Assembly (NCBI GenBank): GCA_039000515.1
Contig: JBCFYV010011135.1
Location: 22,209,895-22,273,894 of the forward strand
DNA: 64,000 nucleotides
Direction: 5' to 3'
Source: Timema cristinae
Lineage: Eukaryota; Arthropoda; Insecta; Phasmatodea; Timematidae
Shown: positions 22,133-34,609 of the stretch, piece after piece
How the letters are laid out: every line of letters starts with the position of its first letter
Position numbering within the stretch: the first letter of the stretch is position 1
The notes under the pieces: model-generated
Databases searched by the model: none
Told to the model about the DNA's origin: nothing
What the model saw: the letters and a program-made list of their open reading frames with translations, nothing else
Translations under genes and position numbers: made by a program

Positions 22133-24390
22133 TAAATTAAGGGTAGTTTATAAATGGAATATAATATAAAAAAGATTTTCTCAGTTGTTTTTTTTCTAAT
22201 TATTTGATTAAATCTATTATCTAGGTATTGCTTAAAATAACAAACAAAATTACACATCTCATTTTTCCGGGAAAATGAATTTGAGGGTAATTTACATTTT
22301 GGTATATGTTGAATTTTGATCCTACATTTACAATTATTTGAGATACGGAATAACTTATCAATAAAATTTTGTAAGAATACCAAAGATTAAACCCTTTTAC
22401 TTAAAAGAATATTTTATAAAAACAATATTTCCGAGTTAAGATCAAATATATTTTTAATTTTTCTCGACATTTCGGAGAAAAATTAATGTGGTTGTTAAAA
22501 AAATCGAACTTGAGATTTTGAAAATGTCAATGTTTCATGACGCCATGAAAAAAAAATGTTTTCGAAATGCCATATGTCTTTCTGTCTGTTCTTTTGCCCA
22601 TAATTTGGTATCTGAGGTTTTTATAAGGTCCTCCCTAGGGGTTTTTTGGAATTAAAAATCTAACCCTGAATTTAAAGGTAGTTTACTGAAGAGCGAAAAG
22701 AGAGAAAAAAAAAGTATTTTCTCAAAACTTTCTCTAACGATTTTGATTATATTTTATATCTATACACTGTTTTTTTATTATAAACAATATGGAAACACTC
22801 ATTTTCTCATGAAAATTACTTTGAGGATACCTTACTTGAGGGAATTTTTCCTATTTTTATCATTTCTCCACAACTATTTACGATACGAAATAATTTAACA
22901 TTGTAAAGTTGTACTACCATTAAAGATACAATATTTTTTTATAAAGCCAATATTTTCTGAGTTATAAGCTAGTATATATTCTTTTTAATTCAAGTCTTTG
23001 AAAATGAATTTGAATCTTATCCTCTTTGGTGGACAAAGATATTTCTCTTTTATCAATTTTTCTGTAACAATGTTCCTAGTTCTTAATGCCATAGAGTAAG
23101 TAAATAAGAGTATATGTTATTTCATTTATGATCTTTGATCTAGTGTTTCTAAAACAATGTATAGACCTATTATTTCACTCCACGAATCTTACGAGTCTTT
23201 AGTAAAATGTATATTTTGAGATAAAAGCGGGAGAAAGTCGGTGTGGTGCGGTTTATCATTTGTGTTAGGTAGAAATTTGGGAAATTTCGAGTTGAAAATG
23301 CACGGAACAAATAATTTGTTTCTATAGCCACATATATTATTTATTTTCAAAAATCTTACGAGTCGTAAGTAAAGTATATTACCTTTTTTTTTTAAATATA
23401 TAATGGAGCGAAAAATATCTGTGTGGCGCACGATACAGTTTATTTATTTTTCTTAATAGAATGTCGTGACATGAAGCTTCGTGCAAAGAAACAATCAACA
23501 CACTCTTTCTAATGTTCAGTTCCTCGCACCCTTGCCGCCATCCTCTGCTATCTTCTTAATACGTAAACAACAATTAGGAGCTTCCCACCCCATAACTAAC
23601 GCTTCCGACAAGTGAACATCGCACGGATTGTGGTAAATGAGAGAATCTACTTAAAGTTCAGGGTCTGCCTTTTATTTTGTAATTGAGAAAATATTTGATT
23701 TTCATATAAAAGGGGAAAAGGGGTAAAGTCCCGCCACAAATATTTTCCAAGACTTTAATATTTCAAACACCACAAGGACACCAGGAAACAAATTTATTTA
23801 ACTAATTTAGATTTGACAGAGACCTATTTTAACCTTTATATAAAGTGCATTAGAAGGATACCATGATTGTCTAACAGATGGTAGCACTATGTCAATGATT
23901 TTTAAAAATATAGCAGGACTAGTTCAATGATTGTCTAACATATAGCAGCACTAGTTCAATTTCAGATAAAAGAGGAATCCACCCCTTTTTCCCACGTACC
24001 CTTCGTTATGTTCTTTAACTTAAGAAGGTGAGTTTTAATATTCTCTCTATCTCTATCGACATCTCCGAGCACGGCAGCAGAACATAACACAGTTAATATT
24101 AAACAACAAACCAGTCCATCTAGAAATGTAAATACGTTCTGAGGGTCATCAATAACGGTCCTGCATCACAGAACGTGCTTGCCATTATTACATGTGCAGG
24201 TGCCGCTCACCTAGCTTATATGCAACCTGTTTTACACGTATGCTTGCACAGCTTTGCTCTCCCGGCGTTGTACCTCAACATTTTGAACACAATTTAATGG
24301 TATTCGCATAGTTTTCCGTATGTAAGTGTATAGGGATATTGTATTACTTTTGGGTCTAACAGGTTATATGTGAAATTTGGGCGTTGAATT
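22133..24390. other. AT-rich repeat-like sequence, no gene
   Basis: About 2.2 kb of AT-rich sequence. Blocks such as gatacgaaataatttaacat and gaaaattactttgagg recur with variation within it, and resemble blocks in repeat G (24785, 28140, 36650). A near-duplicate pair lies at about 23190 and 23345 (tcttacgagtcttagtaaaa-like). No coding exon recognised. Confidence 0.4.
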
Positions 24391-24399
24391 TCTGAACAA

Positions 24400-24432
<33 letters not shown>
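24400..24432. repeat. TA microsatellite
   Basis: About 16 TA repeats, followed by short AT-rich sequence and a CA run near 24496. Confidence 0.9.
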
Positions 24433-24547
24433 TAGACGTGTGATAAGTTTCAGCTCTCTAGGTCATCTAGGAGCTTCTGGAAGGGGTGTAAAGAAACACA
24501 CACACACTCACACACACATTATAAAAAATATATATATTTCCTAATCG

Positions 24548-24725
24548 ACAACTTAGATCAGTCAGTGGCTTATCTGTCTACTGAGATAGGGGTCCTGAGC
24601 TCTATTCCCGGAATGGCCTAAAGATTCCATCATTGCTGAAATGTCGGTTTACCTTTTCACTGTAATGAATTAACGGCAGGGGGACTGGATGTTGTGCCTG
24701 TCCTAGTCTTAAGTTAGATTATAAG
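24548..24725 (+). mobile_element. tRNA-derived repeat (SINE-C), copy 2
   Basis: Shares aacttagatcagtcagtg and the body ttaacggcagggggactgga and gtcctagtcttaagtta with the copy at 18005. The B-box region has decayed. Confidence 0.5.
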
Positions 24726-24784
24726 GCTTATGAAGTTACGACAGGGCTAGAAAACTGGTTGTGTAAAATATATGGCTTGAATAA

Positions 24785-25915
24785 ATAAATGATACGGAAC
24801 TTCACACGGACTTTCTCACTCCATTGTCTGAAAAATTGAGATATTTACTCAAAACTCATAATATATGTGAAACGAGATAATATACACTAGCAAACCCGAG
24901 CACAAATTGCACTATACTTATGTAAAATATTTTTTGACTCCCGGTTTTAAATTTTATAACTTTATTTTTAAATAATTAAAGTCAACGTTTATATAGTTGG
25001 ATCAATATAAAAGATCGATATTAGGTCCACAAGAGTCAAAATTTCATATTATAGTTCGACTTCCGGTTATTTTTTTTAGATTTTATTAGGGGTGGTATAT
25101 CTTATGGCTATCACATTGCTATTGAATTCCTCGATTATAAATTTAGACCAATAAAAAAGGTAAATATTGACTAGTGAATCTAAAATAATAGAGATAGATA
25201 ATTGTTTTAGAAACATTTCTCCTAAGAGGTTAAAGGAAAATAATATCAACTTTTTGAGAGGCTTACTTAAATTTAATTACTACGTGGTATTGGAGAATTA
25301 TTGCGTTAAAACTTAAGTAGTATATGTTTACAACTAAATCTCACAAAATTATATTAAAATATTTGTCAATATCTAAAAAAAAATGTTATAAAAATAAATT
25401 TCAAATAAAAGTGTTTTATTTATAATAGTATGCCTACTATAGTTTTTAAATTAAAAGTTTTATAGTATCTCAAATAGTTGAGGAGAAACGGGAATTTCCG
25501 CTTCTGTAAAGTACCCTAAAAGTCATTTTCATGGGAAATTGAAAATAGCCATTTTATTTATAATATTAATCAACGCCTTGATACGAATTTTAATCAAAAT
25601 TGTTAGAGCCGATTTTGAGAAAATCGATTTTTTTTCTCTCTTTTTGCCCTTTACTAAACACCCTTTAATTTTAAGGTTAGATATCCAATTCAAAAAAACA
25701 CCTTTGGGAAACCCTATGAAAACCCTAAATACCAAGTCTTAGCTCATTCGGTAAAATATTTTGGCTCTACTCCGAGGTACAGACAGACAGGAATTCAAAA
25801 ACCGCTTTTTCGGGTTCGGAGGGGTCATTAGACCTCAAAATTCATCAAAACCTCCAGATAGATTCTTTTTGACGATTACAATACTTTCTATACCTATAAG
25901 GTAGTGAGAAAGTAA
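24785..25915 (+). repeat. Repeat G, copy 1
   Basis: A 1.1-kb AT-rich element. It starts acttcacacggactttctca and ends ggtagtgagaaagtaaag, giving a short inverted end (actttctcact). Shares the same order of blocks with 28180-29335: caaacccgagcacaaattgc, tatgtaaaatattttttgac, ctcctaagaggtt, gaaatttccgcttctg, aaacaccctttaattt, and acagacagac. No transposase recognised. Confidence 0.7.
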
Positions 25916-25974
25916 AGAATGAACCAGACCATACGCTAGAAATAGCAATGGATGTGAAGTAAGATATTTCCTAA

Positions 25975-26235
25975 CAAATGTCAGTTGATATGTTCTTGCC
26001 CCAAGCAACAATATCTTCAACTTCCGGAGTGACTAAAGCTCTGTGTGTTTGTGTGTGTATGAAGAAGCAATGCACTCTGCATGGGGGGTCTCCCACCCCA
26101 TACAGAGGCTGCCAATGTCCTGCCCTGGCATCGAACCAAGATTCTACCTCCCCCTTGCTTGTCGTGTGAAGGTTACTACTCCACACTGTAAATATAGAGT
26201 AGTAGAATAATTCCCGCGGGGTGGCCGTCACAACA
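25975..26235. other. tRNA-like B-box trace in unassigned sequence
   Basis: On the - strand ttggttcgatgccagggcag resembles a B box, but the A box is unclear. It may be another decayed tRNA-SINE. Contains a short GT run near 26046. Confidence 0.3.
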
Positions 26236-26309
26236 AGACGGAACAGAGACGCTCGCTCGTGTGATACATACAGACCTTACGAAGCAAATCACAGGAAGAT
26301 AAATACATG

Positions 26310-26502
26310 ATTAACCGGGGTGTTTATACACAAATAACCTCGGTAGCTATATACGGCCAGCCGGGGTGCTGATAAACTTTAACCAGGGTATTTATACACA
26401 AATAACCTGGGTGGTTGTATTCTTTTAACCGGGGTATTGATACACAAATAACCTTGGTAGTTATATACGACTAACCGGAGTATTGATATACAAATAACCT
26501 GA

Positions 26503-26544
<42 letters not shown>

Positions 26545-26570
26545 GATTAACCGGTGTATTGGTAGATGAT
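26310..26570. repeat. Irregular minisatellite around a TA run
   Basis: About five imperfect copies of a unit with aaccggggtattgatacaca and aataacctcggtagttatat, spacing 45-75 bases, ending in a TA run at 26506-26542. Confidence 0.7.
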
Positions 26571-26589
26571 TTACCTGCATAATTTTCTC

Positions 26590-26760
26590 TCTATCTATCC
26601 ATCTCTATCTCACTATATATATATATATGTATATGTGTGTATATATATAGATGTATATAGATGTATATAGATATATATAGATGTATGTAAATATATATAT
26701 AGATGTATATAGATGTATATAGATATATATATAGATGTATATAGATATATATCACTTTCC

Positions 26761-26835
<75 letters not shown>

Positions 26836-27000
26836 TCTTCTTCTCTCCATCACTCTCTCTATATATATTTATATATACATAACTAATTATCTCCATATCT
26901 AGACTCTCCATCTCTATCTATCTATATCGCTCTTTATTCCTCTAAATCTATAGATGTATATCTGTCTCTCTATAGATATAGATATATATCCATATCTATC
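26590..27000. repeat. TA / TATAGATG microsatellite cluster
   Basis: Alternating TA runs and tatagatgta units, including about 34 TA repeats at 26764-26832, then ctctatctatctatatc motifs. Confidence 0.92.
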
Positions 27001-27533
27001 GATATCTTTCTAACTCTTTTTTCTCTAGTTTTCTCTATACCCTAAATGTGTATACTGATTGTAGTAATAACAGTATCTTATAGTTTCTAAAGTTACTAAA
27101 ACAATTTTCAAAAATTAATGCGTCAAGTCATGTTATCTGAAATTGTCATTTTTATATATAATAACAATACCTATAAAATATAGTAAAATGATATCAATGT
27201 TGGTCATAAATAAATATGTTTGAATTTTCTAAACACTTCTTCCAACCAAAATCAGGAATATTTATATACCCTATCTACGATAGGAGAGGTGTTTGTGACA
27301 GCTAGGAAAAGTTACCATGTATCCATTCACCAAATAATATAATCTAAAAGACTATATGTCAAGTTGTTGATATTTTTGGTATTCAAAACTTTCACAACTA
27401 TCATTTGTTATTTTCAATTAATCATTTTCAATGATTAATTGAAAATTAATACAAAATGAACGTCACTCATTTCAATAGACTGACTCCTTTATTTAACGTT
27501 TGCATTAGAAGTGAAAATGAGGTCTAGCTTTCT
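27000..27533. other. Unassigned AT-rich sequence
   Basis: No gene. A local inverted repeat (attttcaattaatcattttc followed by its near complement) lies at about 27410-27450. Confidence 0.35.
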
Positions 27534-27536
27534 CCA

Positions 27537-27544
<8 letters not shown>

Positions 27545-27572
<28 letters not shown>

Positions 27573-27837
27573 GCACCGCGTCTTACTACCCGTTCGGGTT
27601 ATACGCACTTACGCTAATGTGTAATGGTAGGGTGATTGTGAGATGAAATGAAGGACTTACAGTTTAACGTGGAATCCGAACCACGGTGGAGACCTGGCAT
27701 TCTTCACATTCACAAGATGTCTTGTCAGAGGTGAAGGAAGGGTTTGGTAATCAGATAAATCTGTGCCGGGACCGAGGATCGAACCCGGCCGCCAGCACAG
27801 AAGTCTGACACCTTACCCCTAGACCACCAGGTCACCC
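27545..27837 (-). mobile_element. SINE-A (short subfamily) in a TTATTA-rich site
   Basis: Complete - strand copy with about ten ATT repeats then agcaccgcgtcttactaccc, through to cctagaccaccaggtcaccc. The flanking ccatttttattattat (left) and ccattttattattat (right) form a near-perfect target duplication, itself resembling the element's own tail. Confidence 0.9.
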
Positions 27838-28139
27838 ACCATTTTATTATTATAAATTATTGAAAAATAAAATAAACAGCGAGAACCATATAAGAATTAC
27901 TGAATTCTTACTTCATTTAATGTCAAGATTTATTTCAATTCAACGTTACACTGCGACCACCTAATTTTTTTTTTAATATATTTTCTAGCTCGTTCGATAA
28001 TGGCACATATTTCTCAAACCACAGCTAGCATTAATTTTACACGGATCCATTTATATAAATGAAACGGTAGTTGATCGAGAACCTTACTGTATTTATGATC
28101 AATGACACAATCAGGTGAACAAATTCCTTTCATTTTCAT

Positions 28140-29338
28140 GAAAAATAAATTATTGAAAATTACCTTAACTTTAAAAATAAATGGTACGGAACTCCGCACG
28201 GACTTTCTCGCTCTATTGTTTAAAACTGGAGATATTTACTCAAAACTCGTACAATATGTGAAACTAAATAATATACACTAGCAAACCCAAGCATAAATGG
28301 CACTATATTTATGTAAAATATTTTTTAAGTCCCAGTTTTAAATTTTATAACCTTATTTTTAAATAATTAATGTCCTCATTTGTGTGTTTGAACTGATAAA
28401 AATATCAATATTGGGTCCACAAGGGTCAACACATCGTATTAAAATTTTAACTTCCGGTTAAAAATTTTGACATTCTATTACGTGTTGCACATCTTCATGT
28501 AATCCCATTGCTATTAAATTCCTCATTTATAGATTTTGGCCAATAGAAAATGTAAATATTGACTATTGAGTCTAAAATGGAGATAGATGATTGTTGTACA
28601 AACATTTCTCCTAAGAGGTTTAAGGAAAAATAACATATGCTTTTGAAAGACATACTTATATTTAATTACCTATGGCATTGGAGAATTATTGCGTTAAAAC
28701 TTAGGTAGTATCTCTTTACAGCTAAAGCTCAATAAATTGTATTAATATATTTGCAAAAGAAATTGTTGGTTATATAAAATATATATTTCTATAATACATT
28801 TTTAATTTTTTAATAGTACTACCACAGTTTTTCAATGATAAGTTATTTAGTATCTCAAATAGTTGTGGAGATACGGAAATTTCCGCTTCTGTGAAGAACC
28901 TTAAAAGTAATTTTCAGAGGAAAATAAAAATAACCAGTTTATTTATAATCTTAATCAACGCCTAGAGACGAATTTTAATCAAAATCGTCATAACCACTTT
29001 TGATAAATTCGATTTTTTTCTCTTTTAGCCCTTTATTAAACTACTCTTAATTTTAAGTTTAAGCAGACACACAGACAGACGGCAATGCAAAGACCACTTT
29101 TGAGGATTCGGGGGGTCATGGGACGACGACATCCATCAACATTTCAGGTTAGATTTTTTTTTACGGTCACAATACAGTAAAATAGTTTAAGCTCTAGTTG
29201 GAGGTACAGAAAGACAGACGAAAATTCAAAAACCACTTTTTCTGATTTGCGGGCATGAAACGTCGAGATTCATCAAAATCTCGAGTTCAATTTTTTTGAA
29301 GATCACAATACTTTCTTTACCTGTAAGCGAGAAAGTTA
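28140..29338 (+). repeat. Repeat G, copy 2
   Basis: Same block order as copy 1; starts gaactccgcacggactttct and ends acctgtaagcgagaaagtt. A partial extra right end near 29101-29200 suggests a small internal duplication (acagacag followed twice by aaaaccactttt). Confidence 0.7.
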
Positions 29339-29747
29339 AAATACGCTTTACACACGAGAGCTTCTAAAAAAAACTATGTTATTTTTACAAATTAAAATGG
29401 CAAACCAGACGAAGCTAAAGCCACTGATACGTCGTGTTCGTTCGTGTTTATGTGCATCGGTTTACAAAATAAAAATGTTTTATTTTGAAACTAACATTTT
29501 TTATGGCTCTTTACTTAAGCTATTAATAATACATTTATTATTTTTGGTGCCCAGTTATATGAAGATATAAGTGTGAATATAATAATTTTTAATTTATTAT
29601 TTCAAGTACTACAAAATCTATTGTTGCCACAACCACGAAACAAAAAACATATTAGTGTCACCTCCCCTTAGTGGGCTGGTTGTCGGAATGGGTTGCGGGC
29701 AATGATAAGGGTGGTGACGGGATATATGAATGTGTGGGTTGCCAATT
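29339..29747. other. Unassigned AT-rich sequence
   Basis: No recognised gene or repeat; a short frame at 29376-29570 has no family motif. Confidence 0.3.
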
Positions 29748-29755
29748 GATGTAGG

Positions 29756-30562
29756 CAGTGGCGGCTCGTAGCTAAAATTCGTGGGGGTGCTGCTCCAGAA
29801 GATGTTTAGCCTTTGTTTTAAAATTATGTAAAAAAAAATGTATAAAAAGAAAATTTATTCAGGAACTTGATAAAATCTTAACAAAAAAAAACTTTTTTAC
29901 TTAAACTTAAATTGTTACAGTTCAAGCTTGATCTATCCATTTAAAAATGAAATCCATTCCCCTTGTTTTAATTTGCGTAAAAAGTTCAATAATTTTCTCG
30001 TTGATCTCTGGATGACAATTGAGGAAATTTTTCTCCATTGAAAGTACTGCAAGCGCATTTAGTCTTTTTGTTAAATAAAAGAACCGAATAAAATTAATCA
30101 AATCAAATATTTGGAAGCAGGATAATATAATTCTACACTCTTCTACACTTTATCACATTCAAGAATATGATACACGGTTTTTAAGCACAACATACGCTGA
30201 GAAAAAAAACCACTTCCACCATCACACCAGAGCCGGCACTGCGAGAGCAACAGTGCTCTATCTACCTGATAGTCCTGCCTTACTCCCACCCCCCTCCTAT
30301 GTGCGCATGCGCACAACAGTCAAACACCACGTCGCTGGCACTGTGAAGCGCACAGTTCCATACAAAGATTGTTGTATATTTTTCATAAACTGGGGGATGG
30401 CTACTGAAGTACTGACATTAAGCTTAAGGAATATATATTGTACTACAAAAATAAATAAAGAATTAAAGAAAAAAGGACTCATTATATTAAATGTTATCGA
30501 TACTATCAAGTGTAAATAGGGGGTGCTGCGGTTCTGCAGTGCCTATACACGAGCCGCCACTG
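29756..30562 (-). mobile_element. Non-autonomous hAT element, copy 2
   Basis: Ends cagtggcggctcgtag and, inverted, cagtggcggctcgtgtatag: better preserved TIRs than copy 1. Possible 8-bp flanks gatgtagg and gaattacg agree at five of eight positions only. The interior aligns along its length with copy 1, including the transposase fragment (about 29925-30090, - strand) and the palindrome at 30300-30315. Confidence 0.88.
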
Positions 30563-30866
30563 GAATTACGGCTTTGGTTTTTAGGGTTTTATTTTACTAC
30601 TTTACACAACTACAAAATGTGATGTTGTTAAGAAGTTACTAAAAAGATAGAAGAAGGATTTAAAAATACTTACCCTGGAGCTAGTGACAAAACGAAGTAT
30701 TGTAAGGAATGCTTAACCAATGGTCTGACTAACATTCCAAGTCAGGGCTATTCAATTGGTGGCTCGCGGGCCACATCCGGCCCACCGAGCTCAGCAGATT
30801 TGCTCGTGGATTGAAAGTCCAACTACTGTATCAGTGGAGATGCATCGTATTGTTCAGACTGAATGT
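30563..30866. other. Unassigned sequence
   Basis: Contains ggtggctcgcgggccacatc, a motif common in transposon ends; a similar ggtccacatccggaccgc lies at 46591. No gene. Confidence 0.3.
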
Positions 30867-31152
30867 AGAGCGGTCTAGGGGTAAGGTGTCAGATTTATGT
30901 GCTGGGGTACGGGTTTCAATCCTCGATCCCGGCACAGATTTATCTGATTACCAAACCCTTCCTTCCCCCCTGACAAGACGTGTATTAATCACAACTTGTG
31001 AATGTGGGTAATACCAGGCCTCCTCCGTAGTTAGCATCCCACGTTAAACTGAAGTTCCTTTATTTCATCTCACAATCACCCTACCATTACACATTAGCGT
31101 AAGTGCGTACAACCCGAACGGGTAGTAAGACGCGGTGATAATAATAATAATA
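30867..31152 (+). mobile_element. SINE-A (long subfamily), 5' end lost
   Basis: Begins in the A box (cggtctaggggtaaggtgtc), carries the long-subfamily segment gtgtattaatcacaacttg, tail gtacaacccgaacgggtagt, then TAA repeats. Confidence 0.88.
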
Positions 31153-32388
31153 TGTAGAGGCGCCTGACCTTTAATGGCCAGAGAGATCTTCACTCTCGTA
31201 TTAGTGGTGGGGGAAGCTGCAAGCCCAGAGTTACTAGGTCCTTGGTGCCACTAACATCGTGTGCTTACAAGGGATTGCGAGGTCTCTCTTCAGTGGCGTA
31301 CATCCCCCACTCTAGACTGGTACCTCTCCCTCCAAGCGCCACCACATAACGACTAAGCTATATCAGATATACATGCTTTGACCTTGAACAATGCAGGTGG
31401 CCGAATTACAGGGTGGCTGATTGTGGCTCACACCTCTTCTCCCCTCCAGCCAACAGCAGCCAATGTCTTGCCAGTTGATATTTCCCTGGCTTATTGTTTG
31501 TGCTTTATTTATAGAAATAGTGGGGTATTTTGTTTGTAATTAGTCTTATTGTAAGTTTTATAGAATGGCACTTTCTACTTTGAGTAGTAAGGAAAGGAAA
31601 CTTATGATTAAAATCGTCATTTTAATGCTGAGTGGACTAATAAGTACATATTTATATTGTCATATACAGCTATTATATATAATATCAAGTTACATTTCAC
31701 TACCCCCCCCCCCCCCCCGCCCTTTTTTTAAAACTAAACGTAAGTGTTATCTAATAAGGTTCCAAATTACTACCAGATTGAATTAAATTTATAACCCACC
31801 AATTATTATAATTTTTTGGAGTTGCCTGCTTGGATAACTAATTGAATAACCCTGATCCAGGTGGTCTTATATGGCTATGAACCCCGGTACCTTGGGCATT
31901 ACAGCAGCCCCAGCACTCGTACTCGACGATCCGGTGTCCTAATCCACGTAGACCCCAAAACGGGCAGAGTGACCTCTCTATAATCGATGGTGAATTGTCA
32001 ACCCTGTTAGCTCAATGACTCGAACTATTTATACTTCAACATGGCCTGATTGCCTAAACAAACACCCCAATTTAGGGTATGTCAATTACAATAGTTTTAT
32101 GAATAAAATTGGTTATTTAAACACGTTACTAAAAAGCCAACTATAAAGTTATCTTTAGGAATTTATTATTAGGTGCGTTTATTTGTACTTTTGATTTATA
32201 ATGTAGTATTACCAAGAAAATTATTATTATTTCTACATAAGTTGACTTTCAGACAATTTTTGCATAACAAGTTCTTCTGTCAGTTACCACCAGTCCGTTC
32301 CCATATCGACAGTACTAATTGTTTGTTAAACAATGGTTCTCTAAATAATGATGCAAGTATTTGGAAGTGTGTTTCTGTTTTGTCTCAG
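31153..32388. other. Unassigned sequence upstream of exon A
   Basis: No upstream channel exon recognised. Has a run of 17 C's near 31704-31720. The frame that runs into exon A from 32173 is open by chance and shows no channel sequence before the splice acceptor. Confidence 0.45.
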
Positions 32389-32391
32389 CAG

Positions 32392-32600
32392 ACTTTCTGC
32401 GTGGTGTCCAAGAGGTTCCGGAAGAATTACATCCACCGGTTCACTGCCACCAGCTCCTTCTTCTACTTCTCACCTTGGAACTCCGTCAGGCGGACCTGCA
32501 TATTCCTGTCGACCAACCAGATGTTCGACTACGTCGTCATGACCACCATCTTGCTCAATTGCGTCTTCCTAGCCATGACCGAGACTGTTGAAGAGGCAGA
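32392..32600 (+). CDS. NaCP60E: NaCP60E/DSC1-type channel, exon A (domain I, S1)
   Basis: Internal exon of a four-domain voltage-gated cation channel of the arthropod DSC1/BSC1 group (plasma membrane; the family is known to be calcium-permeable rather than a classical sodium channel). About 70 residues: a cytoplasmic lead-in containing VVSKRFRKNYIHRF, then S1 (FDYVVMTTILLNCVFLAM) and the conserved TETVEEAE. The acceptor is a pyrimidine-rich tract ending CAGCAG, so the exon may also start three bases earlier at 32389 (one extra Gln). The donor is gtaaga at 32601. It starts in phase 0 and ends two bases into a Glu codon that exon B completes. The N-terminal exons are not seen in the 32 kb upstream. 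The wording matches NaCP60E rather than para, which differs at most of these positions. Confidence 0.88.
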
Positions 32601-32613
32601 GTAAGATATATTC

Positions 32614-33716
32614 TTCTAACCTGTGGAGTAGTCTTCTTCTTCTTTTAACATGTATAATATATTTCTTTTGCTTCTACACTGTCTAATACACTTCTTAAAA
32701 CTGTATATTCTACTTCTACACTGTGTAATACACTTCTTAAAACTGTATATTCTACTTCTACACTGTCTAATACACTTCTTAAAACTGTATATTCTACTTC
32801 TGCACTGTCTAAATACACTTCTTAAAACTGTATATTCTACTTCTGCACTGTCTAATACACTTCTTAAAACTGTATATTCTACTTCTGCACTGTCTAATAC
32901 ACTTCTAAAAACTGTATATTCTACTTCTACACTGTGTAATACACTTCTTAAAACTGTATATTCTACTTCTGCACTGTCTAATACACTTCTTAAAACTGTA
33001 TATTCTACTTCTACACTGTCTAATACACTTCTTAAAACTATATATTCTACTTCTACACTGTCTAATACACTTCTTAAAACTGTATATTCTACTTCTGCAC
33101 TGTCTAAATACACTTCTTAAAACTGTATATTATACTTCTACACTGTCTAATACACTTCTTAAAACTATATATTCTACTTCTGCACTGTCTAATACACTTC
33201 TTAAAACTGTATATTCTACTTCTGAACTGTCTAAATACACTTCTTAAAACTGTATATTATACTTCTACACTGTCTAATATACTTCTTAAAACTGTATATT
33301 ATACTTCTACACTGTCTAATACACTTCTTAAAACTATATATTCTACTTCTACACTGTCTAATACACTTCTTAAAACTGTATATTCTACTTCTACACTGTC
33401 TAATACACTTCTTAAAACTGTATATTCTACTTCTGCACTGTCTAAATACACTTCTTAAAACTGTATATTATACTTCTACACTGTCTAATACACTTCTTAA
33501 AACTATATATTCTACTTCTGCACTGTCATAATACACTTCTTAAAACTGTATATTCTACTTCTGAACTGTCTAAATACACTTCTTAAAACTGTATATTATA
33601 CTTCTACACTGTCTAATATACTTCTTAAAACTGTATATTCTACTTCTGCACTGTCTAATACACTTCTTAAAACTGTATATTCTACTTCTAAGCTGTGTAA
33701 TATACTTCTTCCTCTA
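32614..33716. repeat. 42-bp minisatellite directly after exon A
   Basis: About 26 copies of a 42-base unit (tattctacttctacactgtc plus taatacacttcttaaaactg), some 43 bases with an extra a. It starts within about 15-30 bases of the exon A donor. Because 42 is a multiple of 3, long but meaningless open frames run through it on both strands. Confidence 0.95.
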
Positions 33717-33718
33717 AC

Positions 33719-34030
33719 TGGCCACGTGGTGTAGTGGTTAGTGCACCTGGCTATAATCTTGGAGGCCTCTGGTTTAATTCACAGCTGGTGCCTCGGGTTA
33801 TTTTTTCCCGAAAAGGGAGTCCCCCTGACGGTCATCAATGTTTGATTATCAAGGCCTAGGCCTGGCTTTAAGTGTTTCCGCACTGGTTCCATACAATAAT
33901 ACTCACTATCACCCTTATACTCACTATCCTCACCTCATCTCATCGGTACATGGCAAGAGCTTCACGGGAAGTATGTAGAATCAGTACGATCAGGATTCCC
34001 CTGGGCAACGGTACATTAGTACTGGATAAT
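33719..34030 (+). mobile_element. SINE-D, copy 1
   Basis: tRNA-like head ggccacgtggtgtagtggtt and agtgcacctggctataatc, B box near ctggtttaattcacagctgg, and then a body with aatactcactatcaccctta and ctcatctcatcggtacatgg. The inverted copy at 45480-45758 has the same order, so this is a real family. Confidence 0.75.
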
Positions 34031-34349
34031 CTTTCCACTACTAGGCTACGACTGATTTAGCCCGGAGGTTCAATATTATTATTTCTTCCTCTAAACTGTG
34101 TAATTAACTTCTGCCTCTAAACTGTGTAATAACCTTTTTCTTTAACTTATCCACACTCCACGCCACGCCGTTAATAGTTTTATTTATAGGTATTGATAAT
34201 ATATATCAAAAACTAACAGCTGTAAATCACGTGACTTGTATGAATGTTATATGTAAATAATTGGAACAGCTCTTGTAGTTTTTGTAACCATAGAACAACT
34301 TTCATCCTACCAGAAGCCTTACTATATGTATGTTTCTATGTGTCTCCAG

Positions 34350-34570
34350 GTATATATTTCTAGCAATCTACACCGCAGAGATGAGCATCAAGTCAATCGC
34401 CAAAGGTTTCATTCTCAACAAGTACACGTACCTGAGAAACCCTTGGAACTGGTTAGACTTCGTGGTGATAACGTCGGGTTACGCGACAATTGGCATGGAG
34501 GTGGGCAATCTGGCGGGACTGCGGACCTTCCGGGTGCTGCGGGCCCTCAAGACTGTCTCCATCATGCCAG
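34350..34570 (+). CDS. NaCP60E: NaCP60E/DSC1-type channel, exon B (domain I, S2-S4)
   Basis: Codes for about 73 residues of the domain I voltage sensor. S2 begins [20 protein letters not shown], then S3 ([19 protein letters not shown]) and the S4 sensor [19 protein letters not shown], with positive residues at every third position (R, R, R, K). The acceptor is tgtctccag ending at 34349; the donor gtgagg starts at 34571. The first base completes the Glu left open by exon A, and the last base opens a Gly codon completed by exon [21 protein letters not shown] fits the DSC1 family; para has [20 protein letters not shown]. The intron before it is 1.75 kb and holds a minisatellite and a SINE-D. Confidence 0.92.
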
Positions 34571-34609
34571 GTGAGGCCGTGTGTCGATTCAACTAGACTG
34601 GTAGGGTAC

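Noticed and set aside
26591..26911. Tyr/Ile repeat protein
   Set aside because: Translation of a TA/TATAGATG microsatellite; the same holds for 45227-45548.
32173..32388. N-terminal extension of the channel in the frame open into exon A
   Set aside because: The sequence has no resemblance to the channel N-terminus and lies before a good pyrimidine tract and AG acceptor.
32616..33120. Long repeat-protein frames on both strands (156 and 165 codons)
   Set aside because: They exist because the 42-bp unit is a multiple of 3; both strands are open, no domain, and it is intronic.
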